A stretch of DNA of 64,000 bases from Gemmatimonadaceae bacterium (GTDB lineage Bacteria > Gemmatimonadota > Gemmatimonadetes > Gemmatimonadales > Gemmatimonadaceae), in the NCBI GenBank assembly GCA_036273715.1, contig DASUHB010000053.1:21587-85586 (forward strand). The letters run 5' to 3'. The first letter of the stretch is position 1; the number at the start of each line of letters is the position of its first letter. The notes under the pieces were generated by a model. It was not told where the DNA came from and made no database searches. It saw only the letters and a program-made list of their open reading frames with translations. The translations under genes were made by a program, and so were the position numbers. Of the stretch, positions 46,327 through 58,185 are shown one piece after another.

Positions 46327-47107
46327 CGAGTTACGCGGCCGGCCGGCCGCCCGCCGGCTGTTGCTGTTGAGTAATTCGCGCGACGCGGATGGCCGCGTGC
46401 TGGTGTACGCGCGGGCGGCGCTGGCGGACGCGCTATCCGGAGTGACGCGCGCTGTATTCGTGCCGTTCGCGGCGGTGTCATTCTCGCTCGATGTCTACGC
46501 CGAGCGCGTGCACGAGATCTTCGTTCCGTTCGGCGTGGAGGTGGAGTCGGTGCACCAGGTTCCCGATCCGGCGGCTGCGGTGCGTCGCGCGGGCGCGATC
46601 ATCGTCGGCGGCGGCAACACGTTTCAGCTGCTCCGGCGGCTTGCGTCATCGGGACTGCTGCCTGCGATCCGCGAGCGCGTGCAGGCGGGTGTGCCGTACA
46701 TTGGCTGGAGCGCCGGCTCCGTGGTGGCGTGTCCGACGATCTCGACGACCAACGACATGCCGATCGCCGAGCCGCCCGGCCTGGGCGCGTTAGGCCTGGT
46801 GCCGTTCCAGATCAACGCGCACTACACGGACTTTCATCCTCCGGGCCATCAAGGCGAGACGCGCGCGGAGCGGATCGCCGAATTTCTGGTGCTGCATCCG
46901 CGCACGGCGGTGGTCGGGCTTCGCGAAGGCAGCGCGCTGCGCGTCACGGACTGCGTCGTCGAGCTGACCGGCCGGACTGAGGGCGGTGCCGGAGCGCGCG
47001 TGTTCTTGAGCGGGCGCGCACCGGTCGATTATCCGCCGGGCGCGGACCTGTCGTTCCTGCTCGAGTCGCCGGATACCGCGATCGAGGGCGTGCCGGCGTG
47101 GCAATGA
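46319..47107 (+). CDS. pepE: Peptidase E (S51, alpha-aspartyl dipeptidase)
   Basis: A 262-residue S51 peptidase. The nucleophile Ser is in YIGWSAGSVVAC; VGGGNTFQLLRRL binds the substrate; NAHYTDFHPPGHQGETRAER holds the His and Glu-containing region. PepE hydrolyses N-terminal aspartyl dipeptides in the cytoplasm. It starts with GTG inside the end of the DUF190 gene and ends 10 bp inside crcB, so the three are co-translated. Why a dipeptidase is placed in this operon is unclear. Confidence 0.92.
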   Translation: MPNELRGRPAARRLLLLSNSRDADGRVLVYARAALADALSGVTRAVFVPFAAVSFSLDVYAERVHEIFVPFGVEVESVHQVPDPAAAVRRAGAIIVGGGNTFQLLRRLASSGLLPAIRERVQAGVPYIGWSAGSVVACPTISTTNDMPIAEPPGLGALGLVPFQINAHYTDFHPPGHQGETRAERIAEFLVLHPRTAVVGLREGSALRVTDCVVELTGRTEGGAGARVFLSGRAPVDYPPGADLSFLLESPDTAIEGVPAWQ

Positions 47108-47490
47108 TCCTCGCCGTTGCGTTAGGCAGCGCGATCGGCGGCGTCGCGCGGCTGCTGCTGGGCGCTGCGATGCAGCAGCGGCTCGGCCCCGGATTCCCCG
47201 TGGGAACGCTCGTCATCAACATCACCGGCTCGCTGCTCCTCGGCTTTCTGATGCGGCTGGCCTTGGCGACGTCGGCCATCTCACCCGAGATGCGCGGCTT
47301 TCTCACCACGGGTCTGTGCGGGGGCTACACGACGTTCTCGACGTTCACCTACGAGACGATGGCGCTGCTGAACGACGGTGAGCTCGGTCGCGCCGGCACC
47401 TACGTCGCGGCGAGCGTGGCGCTCGCCCTGCTCGGCGTCTACCTTGGCGCAGCGGCGGCGGGCGGCCTCATCGCGCTCCGCCAGCGATGA
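47098..47490 (+). CDS. crcB: CrcB fluoride channel
   Basis: A 130-residue CrcB/FluC. Four membrane helices; GGVARLLLGAAM in helix 1, GTLVINITGSLLLGFLMRL in helix 2, and FLTTGLCGGYTTFSTFTYET in helix 3 with the TTFSTF motif that lines the pore. It forms dual-topology dimers that expel fluoride. GTG 47098 or ATG 47104 can be the start; I used the longer. There is no room for a fluoride riboswitch upstream, as the gene overlaps pepE. Confidence 0.93.
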   Translation: MAMILAVALGSAIGGVARLLLGAAMQQRLGPGFPVGTLVINITGSLLLGFLMRLALATSAISPEMRGFLTTGLCGGYTTFSTFTYETMALLNDGELGRAGTYVAASVALALLGVYLGAAAAGGLIALRQR

Positions 47491-47521
47491 CCGGCCGACC
47501 TTAGCGAGGAGCGAACGGATA

Positions 47522-48097
47522 ATGGCTCGCATGACACGAGTGTGGGCGTGCCTGGCCGCGTGCATGCTGATGGCGGCGCAGCGCGCGGACGCGCAGGCCG
47601 ACAGCAGCGTCGCTCAGTTAGGCCTCGATCGCGTCGGCTCGTATCTGAGCTACACGACGGTCGAGCACGCCCGCCACGGCTGGGAGCTGGGCGGCGACGT
47701 GGATGTGGGCTCGGTGAAGACGCCGAAGCTCCACCTGCTGGTCGAGGGCAACTATCTGCACGCGGACGTCCATCGGTTCGAGCCCGGCGACATCCCGATT
47801 CCCGGCTCGTTTCACGACTTCAGCGTGAGCGTGGCGGCCCGCTATTCGGTGGCGCACGTCAAGCGGTTCGAACCCTATGTCGGCGCGGGCCTCGGCTTGC
47901 ATTTCCTCGGCACCGACATTGCACGGTCGCAGCCGATACATGATGAGTACACGGGCGTGAAGCTGGGCGGCGAGTATTTTCTCGGCGTGTCCTACGACCT
48001 CACGAAACGTTGGGCGTTGTACGGCGAGGTGCGTCGCATGGAAGTGCCGCCGGCCTCACGCATCACGTATCGACTAGGCTTCTTCGTGCGCTTGTAG
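47522..48097 (+). CDS. Small outer-membrane beta-barrel protein
   Basis: A 191-residue exported protein: signal peptide (VWACLAACMLMAAQRADAQA) and about eight beta strands (WELGGDVDVGSV, HLLVEGNYLHADVHRF, FSVSVAARYSVAHV, PYVGAGLGLHFLGTD, GVKLGGEYFLGVSYDL, WALYGEVRRME, RITYRLGFFVRL), similar to OmpX/OmpW-like barrels. ATG 47522 or 47531 can be the start. It follows crcB by 31 bp and may be co-transcribed. Role unknown. Confidence 0.8.
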   Translation: MARMTRVWACLAACMLMAAQRADAQADSSVAQLGLDRVGSYLSYTTVEHARHGWELGGDVDVGSVKTPKLHLLVEGNYLHADVHRFEPGDIPIPGSFHDFSVSVAARYSVAHVKRFEPYVGAGLGLHFLGTDIARSQPIHDEYTGVKLGGEYFLGVSYDLTKRWALYGEVRRMEVPPASRITYRLGFFVRL

Positions 48098-48116
48098 CGG
48101 CACCAGGAGTTGTGCA

Positions 48117-48791
48117 ATGGACCGCCCGGCGGTCATGCGCACCGACGTCGTCGTCGATGTCGACGATGCTCGACTCGACGGCCTCTTGAGCGTCCCGGTC
48201 TCGGCGCGCGGCGTCGTGCTGTTTGCGCACGGAAGCGGCAGCGGACGCGCAAGCCCGCGCAACGCGCTCGTGGCGCACGTGCTGGAGGACGCCGGTCTCG
48301 CGACCCTCCTGGTGGACTTGCTGACGGCGGCCGAGCAGCGCGAGGATGCGCGCACGGGATTGCTTCGCTTCGACATCGAGCTGCTCGGCGCGCGCGTGTT
48401 AGGCGCGTCGGCGTGGCTGCGCGAGCGGCCTGTATCGTCGTCGCTCGCACTCGGATATTTCGGCGCGAGCACGGGCGCGGCGGCGGCGCTGCGCGCCGCG
48501 TCCGAACTACACGACGTGTTCGCCCTCGTGTCGCGCGGCGGCCGGCCCGACCTGGCGCGCGAATGCCTCAAGAGCGTGCGCGCGCCATCGCTGCTGATCG
48601 TAGGCGGCGACGACGTGCCGATCATTCCGCTCAACGAAGAGGCGTGCAAGATCCTGGGGTCGATTGCGGAGCTCGTCGCGGTGCCCGGAGCCACGCACCT
48701 GTTCGAGGAGGCGGGCGCGCTCGAAGAGGTGGCACGTCTGTCGCGCGACTGGTTCGTGGGCCATCTGCCGCCGCCGGCGCGCGGAGCGTGA
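48117..48791 (+). CDS. Dienelactone-hydrolase-like alpha/beta hydrolase
   Basis: A 224-residue hydrolase. RGVVLFAHGSGSGRASPRNA is the oxyanion strand, LGYFGASTGAAAALRAA has the nucleophile elbow GASTGA, LLIVGGDDVPI has the acid, and VPGATHLFEEAG the His. It is of a type often fused to or paired with phosphoribosyltransferase-domain proteins, as here, where a phosphoribosyltransferase starts 1 bp after its stop. Substrate unknown. Confidence 0.85.
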   Translation: MDRPAVMRTDVVVDVDDARLDGLLSVPVSARGVVLFAHGSGSGRASPRNALVAHVLEDAGLATLLVDLLTAAEQREDARTGLLRFDIELLGARVLGASAWLRERPVSSSLALGYFGASTGAAAALRAASELHDVFALVSRGGRPDLARECLKSVRAPSLLIVGGDDVPIIPLNEEACKILGSIAELVAVPGATHLFEEAGALEEVARLSRDWFVGHLPPPARGA

Positions 48792-48792
48792 G

Positions 48793-49449
48793 ATGTTGTT
48801 CGCCGATCGCGCGGACGCGGGGCGGCAGTTGGCGGAGACGCTGCTGGCGCGGATGCCGGCGCTGCGACAGGAGCAGCCGCTCGTGCTCGGGATTCCGCGC
48901 GGCGGCGTGATCATCGGCCGGGAAGTCGCGCGCGCGTTAGGCGCGCCGCTGGATGTGATCGTCGCCCGCAAGCTGGGCGCGCCGGGGCACGAGGAACTGG
49001 GCATCGGCGCCGTGGCGCCCGACGGCACGCGCGTGCTGGATGGCGAGATCGTGGCCGCGTTGGGCGTGAGCGACGCGTACATCGAGAAGATCACGCGGCT
49101 CGAGCGGGCGGAGCTCGACCGGCGCATGCGCCGCTTTCGCGGCGAGCGACCGCTGCCCGATCTGGCCGGGCGCGCGGTGGTGCTGGCCGACGATGGCCTC
49201 GCGACCGGCGTGACGGCTCGCGCTGCGCTGGCGTCGGTGCGGCGCGCGCATCCGGCCGCGCTGGTGTTCGCCGCGCCGGTCTGCTCCGAAGATGGGTGCC
49301 GCGCGCTCACGGCCGACGGATACACCGTCGTGTGCGTGGCCACGCCGGTCGAGTTTCGTGGCGTGGGCGAGTGGTATGCGGATTTCGAGCAGGTGAGCGA
49401 CGACACGGTCGTCGCGGTGCTGGAGCGCGCCGCGGCCGGCTCCGCCTAA
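48793..49449 (+). CDS. Phosphoribosyltransferase-domain protein
   Basis: A 218-residue protein of the PRTase fold: LVLGIPRGGVIIGREVARAL near the start, VIVARKLGAPGHEELGIGAV, and the PRPP motif AVVLADDGLATGVTARAALA (the DDG-x-ATG loop) near 135-153. Members of this branch occur beside dienelactone-hydrolase-like proteins and have no defined substrate. It directly follows the hydrolase. Its TAA stop overlaps the stop of the convergent agmatine deiminase gene, inside a GCCTAAC heptamer. Confidence 0.9.
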   Translation: MLFADRADAGRQLAETLLARMPALRQEQPLVLGIPRGGVIIGREVARALGAPLDVIVARKLGAPGHEELGIGAVAPDGTRVLDGEIVAALGVSDAYIEKITRLERAELDRRMRRFRGERPLPDLAGRAVVLADDGLATGVTARAALASVRRAHPAALVFAAPVCSEDGCRALTADGYTVVCVATPVEFRGVGEWYADFEQVSDDTVVAVLERAAAGSA

Positions 49450-50579
49450 CTGATCCCGCGGCCGGCGGCCGGCTCCTGCTGCGTGAGGCAGTGGAGCGTC
49501 CCCAATCCCCACACCAGATCGACGGCGTGAATGCCGATGACCTCCCGCGACGGGAACAACGCGGCGAGCGTGTCCAGCGCTTCGCGATCCCGGCGGTCGT
49601 TGAACGTCGGAACCATGACGACGTCGTTGGCGATGTAGAAGTTGGCATAGCTCGCCGGCAGACGCTCGCCGTCCATCATCACCGGACGCGGGAAAGGAAG
49701 TTTCACGATGCGTAAGCCGCCGGGCATGTCGCGCGCGGCGAGCTCGAGGCGGCGCATGTTGTCGGCCGAACCTTCGTGGTTGGCATCTTCGGGGTCCGGC
49801 TCGTAGGCGAGCGCCACGGTGTGCTCGTCGACGAAGCGAGCGACATCGTCGATGTGGCCGTGGGTATCGTCGCCGACACACGAGCGGCCTAACCAGATCG
49901 TGCGGTCGATGCCGAGGTACCGGGCGAACGCGCGTTCGTAGCCGGCGCGATCCAGGCCCGGGTTCCGGATCTGCTCGGACGAGAGCAGCCACTCTTCGGT
50001 GACGAGCAGCACGCCGTTCCCGTTCGTTTCAATGCCCCCGCCTTCGAGAACCAGCGGTGCGCCGTCGTCACCGCGGACCGCGTGCTCGATGGGCAGGCCG
50101 CTCAAGAGGGCGATGCGATCGGCGACGCCGGCGTCGCGCGCGAAATTGTCGTACTTGGCCCAGGCATTGAAGGCCCACCCGATCCACGCGATGCCGCCGT
50201 CATGGTGCCTAACCGCAGTCGGTCCGGAGTCGCGCGTCCAGACGCGGTCGGTGGGCACGATATGCAGGCGCACACGGCGCAGGTCGATGGCGTGCGCCTC
50301 GAGGACGCGGCTTGCATTCTCGCGCACGTCATCGTCCGAACACAGTAGTTCGACGGTTTCGTGCGTATGAAGCACGCGCACGATCTCACCGTAGACCCAT
50401 GGAATGGCGGCGAATTTCCCCGGCCAGTCGGGCTCGTGGTGTGGCCACGCGATCCACGTCGCGCGGTGCCGCGACCATTCCGCGGGGAAGCGGCGGCGGA
50501 CGGCTCCCGGCGGGACGCCGGCTTCATCCTCGGGGAACCGCTCGGTCGACTGTCGCGAAAAGGGCGAATCGGCAGTCAT
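49446..50579 (-). CDS. aguA: Agmatine deiminase
   Basis: A 377-residue deiminase of the peptidylarginine-deiminase-like family. Motifs: RATWIAWPHHEPDWPGKF, DRVWTRDSGPTAVRH, LEGGGIETNGNGVLLVTEEW, GHIDDVARF, and the catalytic Cys364 in WGLGTLHCLTQQEP. It converts agmatine to N-carbamoylputrescine. The partner amidase gene lies 57 bp upstream on the same strand, completing putrescine synthesis from agmatine. Start ATG 50579. Confidence 0.95.
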   Translation of the reverse strand: MTADSPFSRQSTERFPEDEAGVPPGAVRRRFPAEWSRHRATWIAWPHHEPDWPGKFAAIPWVYGEIVRVLHTHETVELLCSDDDVRENASRVLEAHAIDLRRVRLHIVPTDRVWTRDSGPTAVRHHDGGIAWIGWAFNAWAKYDNFARDAGVADRIALLSGLPIEHAVRGDDGAPLVLEGGGIETNGNGVLLVTEEWLLSSEQIRNPGLDRAGYERAFARYLGIDRTIWLGRSCVGDDTHGHIDDVARFVDEHTVALAYEPDPEDANHEGSADNMRRLELAARDMPGGLRIVKLPFPRPVMMDGERLPASYANFYIANDVVMVPTFNDRRDREALDTLAALFPSREVIGIHAVDLVWGLGTLHCLTQQEPAAGRGIS

Positions 50580-50636
50580 CTCACGAGGCAGCATTTCCGG
50601 GTTGCCCCGACGCAGGCAGCGATCGTTTCACTTTGC

Positions 50637-51548
<912 letters not shown>

Positions 51549-51570
51549 GGGCGAAATGTAAGAATCCCTG

Positions 51571-53007
51571 CTACTGCTTGCGCCGGCGCAATGTACCGGC
51601 GATGGCCTCGAGCGCCACTGCCGGCGTCAATCGCGTGCGGCGTTCGTCCGCCGGCGCGCCACAAACGGCAATCGCGACGTCCATCACGTTTGTCCCCGTC
51701 AGATCCGTCTTGAACAGGGCGCCCGCTGCATCGAGTGCGGGATACGAGTTGTGCGACGCCAGATCCCGCGCAGGATCTCGTCCTGCACGCTCTATGGCGC
51801 GCCACGTCCCGCGCGTCACGATCGCGCCTGCGGCATCCGTATCTCCGTCTCGACCATCGGTTCCGGCAGCGAGGAACGCCGCCTCGGAGAGACCCGCGGT
51901 CTCGGCCAGCTCGCGCGCCGCGGACAACGCGAGCTCCTGGCACCGTCCGCCCCGTCCGTGCTCCGCGCCGAGCGAGACGGTGGTCTCTCCGCCCCAAATG
52001 AGACAGGTGCGTCCCGATCGTCTCGACAGGGATGGTCCGTCGGCGCCGCAATGGCTTCCCAACGTCGCGACGACGCGGCGGCCAACGACGGCCGCTTCTC
52101 CGGCGAGCGCCGAGCCCACCACGCGCGGCTCGTATCCGAAGGCGCGGGCCCGCGCCTCGATTGCGTCCAGTGCGACGCGATTACTGGCGATGATGCGCCG
52201 TTCGACGCGCGCAAAGGCTGCATCACCGGCTTTCGGCGTCTCCAACGATGGATCACGCTCGGCGCCTCCGACGAGTCGCTTCATGGACAACGGGAGATCG
52301 TCCCACAGTCCGGCGGCATCGAGCATTTGATGGACCTGCGCCGCGGTGCTTGGATCGGGCACGCACGGTCCCGAGCCGATCGTGGCCAGGTCGTCGCCGA
52401 TCACGTCGGACACGATGTAATTGCGAACGCGCGCCGGAGCGAGCGCCAAGGCCAACCGTCCCGCGCTCCATCGCGAGAAGCGCTTGCGAATGAGATTCAT
52501 CTGCGCGATGTCGAGGCCGGAGCCTAACAAGCGCTCGTACAGCGGGAACAACTCATCGGGTCTGATGTTGCCCTCGGGCGCCGCCGCGAGACTCGTCGCG
52601 CCGCCGGACAGGAGCACCCAGACCTCGTCGCCCTCACGCACGCGACCGGCCACGAGGCCGATGCGAGCTGCGGCGTCCAGCGAGCGCGCGCCGGGAACGG
52701 GATGGTCGCCGACGCGCGCTTCGATGGCCGGATGCGGCGACGGCTCGTCGTTAGGCGCGACGATGATGCCGCCGGCCGGCGCGCGATTCCATTCGGCGAG
52801 CACGGCCAGCGCCGTCGCGGCCATGGGATGCGCCGCCTTCCCGATGGCGATGACCCACACGCGCCGGCCGCGATCCTCGATCGGCAGCCGCTCGAGCGCC
52901 GCGCGCAGGGCCTTCCCGGGCGCGACGGCCTGCACCGCCGCCCAGTAGAGGGCGGCGAGCGCGCTCTTCGCATCACGCGGGACGTCCACGGCCGGCACCC
53001 GATCCAT
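51571..53007 (-). CDS. Glycerate 2-kinase (MOFRL family)
   Basis: A 478-residue kinase with the GckA/TtuD layout: a DUF4147 N-terminal domain (VWVIAIGKAAHPMAATALAV, GDHPVPGARSLDAA, VLLSGGATSLAAAP, KRFSRWSAGRLA) and a C-terminal MOFRL domain (GGETTVSLGAEHGRGGRCQE, AGTDGRDGDTDAAGA). It phosphorylates glycerate to 2-phosphoglycerate, feeding lower glycolysis from glyoxylate or tartronate. Several in-frame ATGs exist (53007, 53046, 53064, 53079); none has a clear ribosome site, and I used the one nearest the conserved start. Confidence 0.9.
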   Translation of the reverse strand: MDRVPAVDVPRDAKSALAALYWAAVQAVAPGKALRAALERLPIEDRGRRVWVIAIGKAAHPMAATALAVLAEWNRAPAGGIIVAPNDEPSPHPAIEARVGDHPVPGARSLDAAARIGLVAGRVREGDEVWVLLSGGATSLAAAPEGNIRPDELFPLYERLLGSGLDIAQMNLIRKRFSRWSAGRLALALAPARVRNYIVSDVIGDDLATIGSGPCVPDPSTAAQVHQMLDAAGLWDDLPLSMKRLVGGAERDPSLETPKAGDAAFARVERRIIASNRVALDAIEARARAFGYEPRVVGSALAGEAAVVGRRVVATLGSHCGADGPSLSRRSGRTCLIWGGETTVSLGAEHGRGGRCQELALSAARELAETAGLSEAAFLAAGTDGRDGDTDAAGAIVTRGTWRAIERAGRDPARDLASHNSYPALDAAGALFKTDLTGTNVMDVAIAVCGAPADERRTRLTPAVALEAIAGTLRRRKQ

Positions 53008-53264
53008 CGGTGTTTTCACGACCCGAATGATCGCCAGGTGCCGCATGGCGCGCGAGTGTGCCATCGCGGTCGGCAGCATCGCGTGCTGGGCTCCGAGTTT
53101 CGGTCATCCAGGAATTGGCCATGTGGATTGCGTCGCGGCCGGGGCGCCGGACGGGCGCGAGAGGAGATTCCAGCCCTGTTTTCGCCTTGAAACTTCAGTT
53201 GCGCAGTGCGATTCATTTGTTATAGGAGAATCGCCTGTCTTTCCCTTCATTCTGTTGGGGGATT
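53008..53264. promoter_or_regulatory. 257-bp divergent region upstream of the formate dehydrogenase genes
   Basis: Holds the start signals of glycerate kinase (leftward) and fdhA (rightward). It is more AT-rich from about 53180. TTGCGC at 53193-53198 and TATAGG at 53220-53225 are about 21 bp apart, too wide for a standard sigma-70 site, so the promoter is not settled. GGGGG (53256-53260) precedes the fdhA ATG. No frame here encodes the N-terminal iron-sulfur domain missing from fdhA. Confidence 0.4.
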
Positions 53265-55237
53265 ATGCGAGGCAACGGCAGTACCGAGCTCGGCTATTCG
53301 CGGCTGACCCAACCGCTCGTGCGTGACAACGGGTCGCTCCATCCCGCATCGTGGGACGAAGCGCTCGACCGCGCGGCCCAGGGGTTCCGCCGCAACATCG
53401 CCGCGCACGGGCCTAACGCACTGGGCATTTTCAGCTGCTCCAAGTCGACCAACGAAATGAACTACTTGGCGCAGAAGCTGGCCCGGGTCGCGTTCGGCAC
53501 GCACAACGTCGATAGTTGTAATCGGACCTGACACGCTCCTAGCGTCGTCGGTCTGGCGACGATCTTTGGAGCGGGCGGGGGCACCAGCTCGTACAGGGAG
53601 ATCGAAGAAACCGATGTGATCTTCCTGTGGGGAGCGAATGCCCGCGAAAACCATCCGATTTTCTTTCATCACGTCCTGAAAGGCATCAACCACGGGACGC
53701 GGTTATATGTCGTCGACCCGAGACGCACCTCGTCGGCGCAGTGGGCCGACGTGTGGCTTGGCTTGAACGTCGGCGCAGACATCGCGTTGGCGAACGCGAT
53801 GGCGCGCGAAATCATCCACGCCGGGCTCGCCAACACGGCGTTCATCGAGCATTCGACCGAGGGGTTCGAGGCGTATCGTGCTCTCGTCGAGCCGTACACG
53901 CTCGAGGTCGCGCAGCGAATCACGGGCGTTCCCGCGGACGTCATCCGGGAAGCGGCGCACACGTATGCCCGTGCGGACCGCGCGATCATCTGTTGGACCT
54001 TGGGCATCACCGAGCACCACAACGCGACGGACAACGTGCTCGCGTTGATCAATCTCGCGCTCGTGACGGGTCACGTCGGACGGTATGGGTCCGGGCTCAA
54101 TCCGCTGCGCGGGCAGAACAACGTGCAGGGCGGCGGCGACATGGGCGCGATTCCGAACAAGCTGGTCGGATTCCAGGACGTGCTCGACGACGAGATCCGA
54201 GGGCGATTCGATCGCGCATGGAACGTGACCTTGCAGCCTAACTACGGCTGGACCGTCACCGAGATGCTGCAGGCGATGGATCGCGGCGAGCTGACGTCGC
54301 TGTACTGTATCGGCGAGAACCCGGCGCAATCGGAAGCCGATCAACACCACGCCGAGCAACTGCTGCGGGATCTCGATCACCTCGTGGTGCAGGACATCTT
54401 CCTCACGAAGACGGCCGAGCTGGCGGACGTGGTGCTCCCGGCCACCGCGAGCTGGTGCGAGGCGGAGGGCACGGTGACGAACAGCGAGCGCCGCGTGCAG
54501 CGGGTGCGCAAGGCGCTGGAGCCGCCCGGCGACGCGCGCGACGAACTGTGGATCATCTCGCAGGTCGCCCGCCGGTTGGGCCACGACTGGGGCACGCCTA
54601 ACGCAGAGCAGGTGTGGGACGAAGTGCGCGAAATGGCGCCGGACATGTTCGGCGGAATGACGTACCGCCGGCTCGAAGAGTTGGACGGCATCCAGTGGCC
54701 GTGTCCGAACGAACAGGATCCGGGCGCACAATTCCTGCACGCGCGGTTGTGGGCCGATCCGGTCGGGTTGCCCAAAGCCGCATTCTCGCTCACCGAGTAC
54801 GAGCCGCCCGTCGAACTGCCCGACGACGAATACCCGTTCACGCTCACGACGGGTCGCCGCCTCGATTCGTACAACACCGGCGTGCAGACGGCCGGATATA
54901 CGTCACCGCTCAGGCGCGGCGAAACGCTGGACATTGCTCCCGAGGATGCGCGACGCCTGGACATTGGCGACGGGGACCTGGTGCGCATCACTTCGCGCCG
55001 CGGCAGCATCGTCGCGCCAGCACACATCGATACGTCGCTGCGGGCGGGTCTCGTCTTCATGACATTCCACTTCCAGGACCAGGTACGCGTCAACCTGCTC
55101 ACGATCGACGCGACCGATCCGCGTTCCGGGACGGCCGAGTTCAAGGCGTGCGCCGTGCGGGTCGAGCCGGTGCGCGCGCCGGACGAGGCGCCGGCCCGCG
55201 CGCTCCGCCGCCACTCAGATCCTGTGTTAGGCGACTG

Positions 55238-55238
<1 letters not shown>
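53265..55238 (+). CDS. fdhA: Formate dehydrogenase catalytic subunit, selenoprotein, lacking the N-terminal Fe-S domain
   Basis: A 657-residue molybdopterin oxidoreductase. The frame runs through an in-frame TGA at 53529-53531 (codon 89), which I read as selenocysteine: the context NVDSCNRT-U-HAPSVVGLATIF aligns with the Sec-His active site of formate dehydrogenase H, and a SECIS hairpin follows at 53534. Other motifs: NPLRGQNNVQGGGDMG, the MGD-binding YCIGENPAQSEADQHH and DIFLTKTAELADVVLPAT, and a C-terminal MGD domain (FTLTTGRRLDSYNTGVQ). It starts at GYSRLTQPLVR and so lacks the CPYCxxGC Fe4S domain, which is encoded at the end of the gene at 57124. Formate to CO2 oxidation passes electrons to NAD via the next gene. 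Stop and next start overlap (TGATG). Confidence 0.92.
53534..53573 (+). promoter_or_regulatory. SECIS hairpin of fdhA
   Basis: Two-part stem: outer CGCTCC / GGAGCG (53534-53539 with 53568-53573), 5x5 internal loop, inner TCGTCG / CGACGA (53545-53550 with 53557-53562), apical loop GTCTGG. The GGTCTG run starts 18 nt after the TGA, the same distance as in E. coli fdhF, whose SelB-binding loop also reads GGUCUG. This lets ribosomes insert selenocysteine. Confidence 0.85.
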
Positions 55239-57123
<1,885 letters not shown>

Positions 57124-57127
<4 letters not shown>

Positions 57128-58173
57128 CGCATTTCGTGGAGATCACCCGGCCCAAGCGAACGGTCGAGCTGACCATCGATGGGCAGAAAGCGCGCGTGCC
57201 GGAAGGAACCACCATTCTCGACGCGTGCAAGACGTTAGGCACCGAGATTCCGACGCTGTGCTATCTCGAGACGCTGCACCCGGTGAACGCGTGCCGCGTG
57301 TGCGTCGTCGAGGTCCAGAACTCGCGGGTGCTCGTGCCCGCGTGCTCGCGCGCCGTCGAGCCCGACATGGTGGTGTCGACCAACTCCGAGCGCGTCCGGC
57401 ACAGCCGGAAAATGGTCCTCGAGTTTCTGGCGTCATCGGTCGACCTGTCGACGGCGCCCAACGTGGACGGGTGGCTGGCGTCGTACGACTGCAAGCCGGA
57501 GCGGTACGGCCCGCCGGCGCCGGACGAGCCCGCGGGGGAACGCGATGCGATGCCCGCCGGCCACCACGAGCCGCCGAGCGCGGACTACGCGGCCACGGTG
57601 GGCCAGCCGGTGAAGATCGACAACGATCTCTACGTGCGCGACTACGGCAAGTGTATCCTGTGCTACAAGTGCGTCGAAGCATGTGGCACGGACTACCAGA
57701 ACACGTTTGCGATCGCCGTTGCCGGACGAGGATTCGACGCGCGCATCTCGACCGAGTTTGCCGTCGAGCTGCCCAAGTCGGCGTGCGTGTACTGCGGCAA
57801 CTGCATCGCCGTGTGCCCAACCGGCGCGCTCATGTTCAAGAGCGAATTCGACCGCCGCGAAGCGGGCACCTGGGATGAATCCAGGCAGACGGAGGTGAGC
57901 ACGATCTGCCCGTATTGCGGCGTCGGCTGCACGCTCGACTTGCGGGTGCAGGACAACGAGATCGTGCGGGTCATGTCTCCGTTAGACCACGACATCACGC
58001 GCGGCAATCTCTGCATCAAGGGCCGCTTCGGGTGGCGCTACGTGCAGAACCGCGGTCCGCGTCCCATGGGCGTCGCCGGCGGCGCCGGCAACGGGCAGGG
58101 CGGTGGATCGGCCCCGCGCGCCGACGGCGGCCCACGCGACGCCGGGAATGGCGCGGGCGATGGACACGGTTAG
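57124..58173 (+). CDS. Formate dehydrogenase Fe-S subunit ending in the FdhA N-terminal Fe4S domain
   Basis: A 349-residue protein. N-terminal [2Fe-2S] ferredoxin (Cys46, 57, 60 and 74 in IPTLCYLETLHPVNACRVC and VPACSR), then two [4Fe-4S] sets (CILCYKCVEACGTDY and CVYCGNCIAVCPTGAL), then ICPYCGVGCTLDLRV (Cys262, 265 and 269) and LCIKGRFGWRYVQNR (Cys297). This last part is the Mop-Fe4S domain that normally opens the catalytic chain of FdhA. After WRYVQNR comes only a Gly/Pro/Ala-rich tail. It must therefore dock to the FdhA gene product at 53265 to complete one enzyme. Stop TAG is in a GTTAGGC heptamer. Confidence 0.92.
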
Positions 58174-58185
58174 GCGGACCGCCGC

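Noticed and set aside
47050..47100. Fluoride riboswitch ahead of crcB
   Set aside because: crcB overlaps pepE and no leader RNA fits.
53100..53130. Sigma-54 promoter before fdhA (TGGCCATGTGGATTGC)
   Set aside because: GG and GC are 11 nt apart, not 10; sigma-54 rarely tolerates this.
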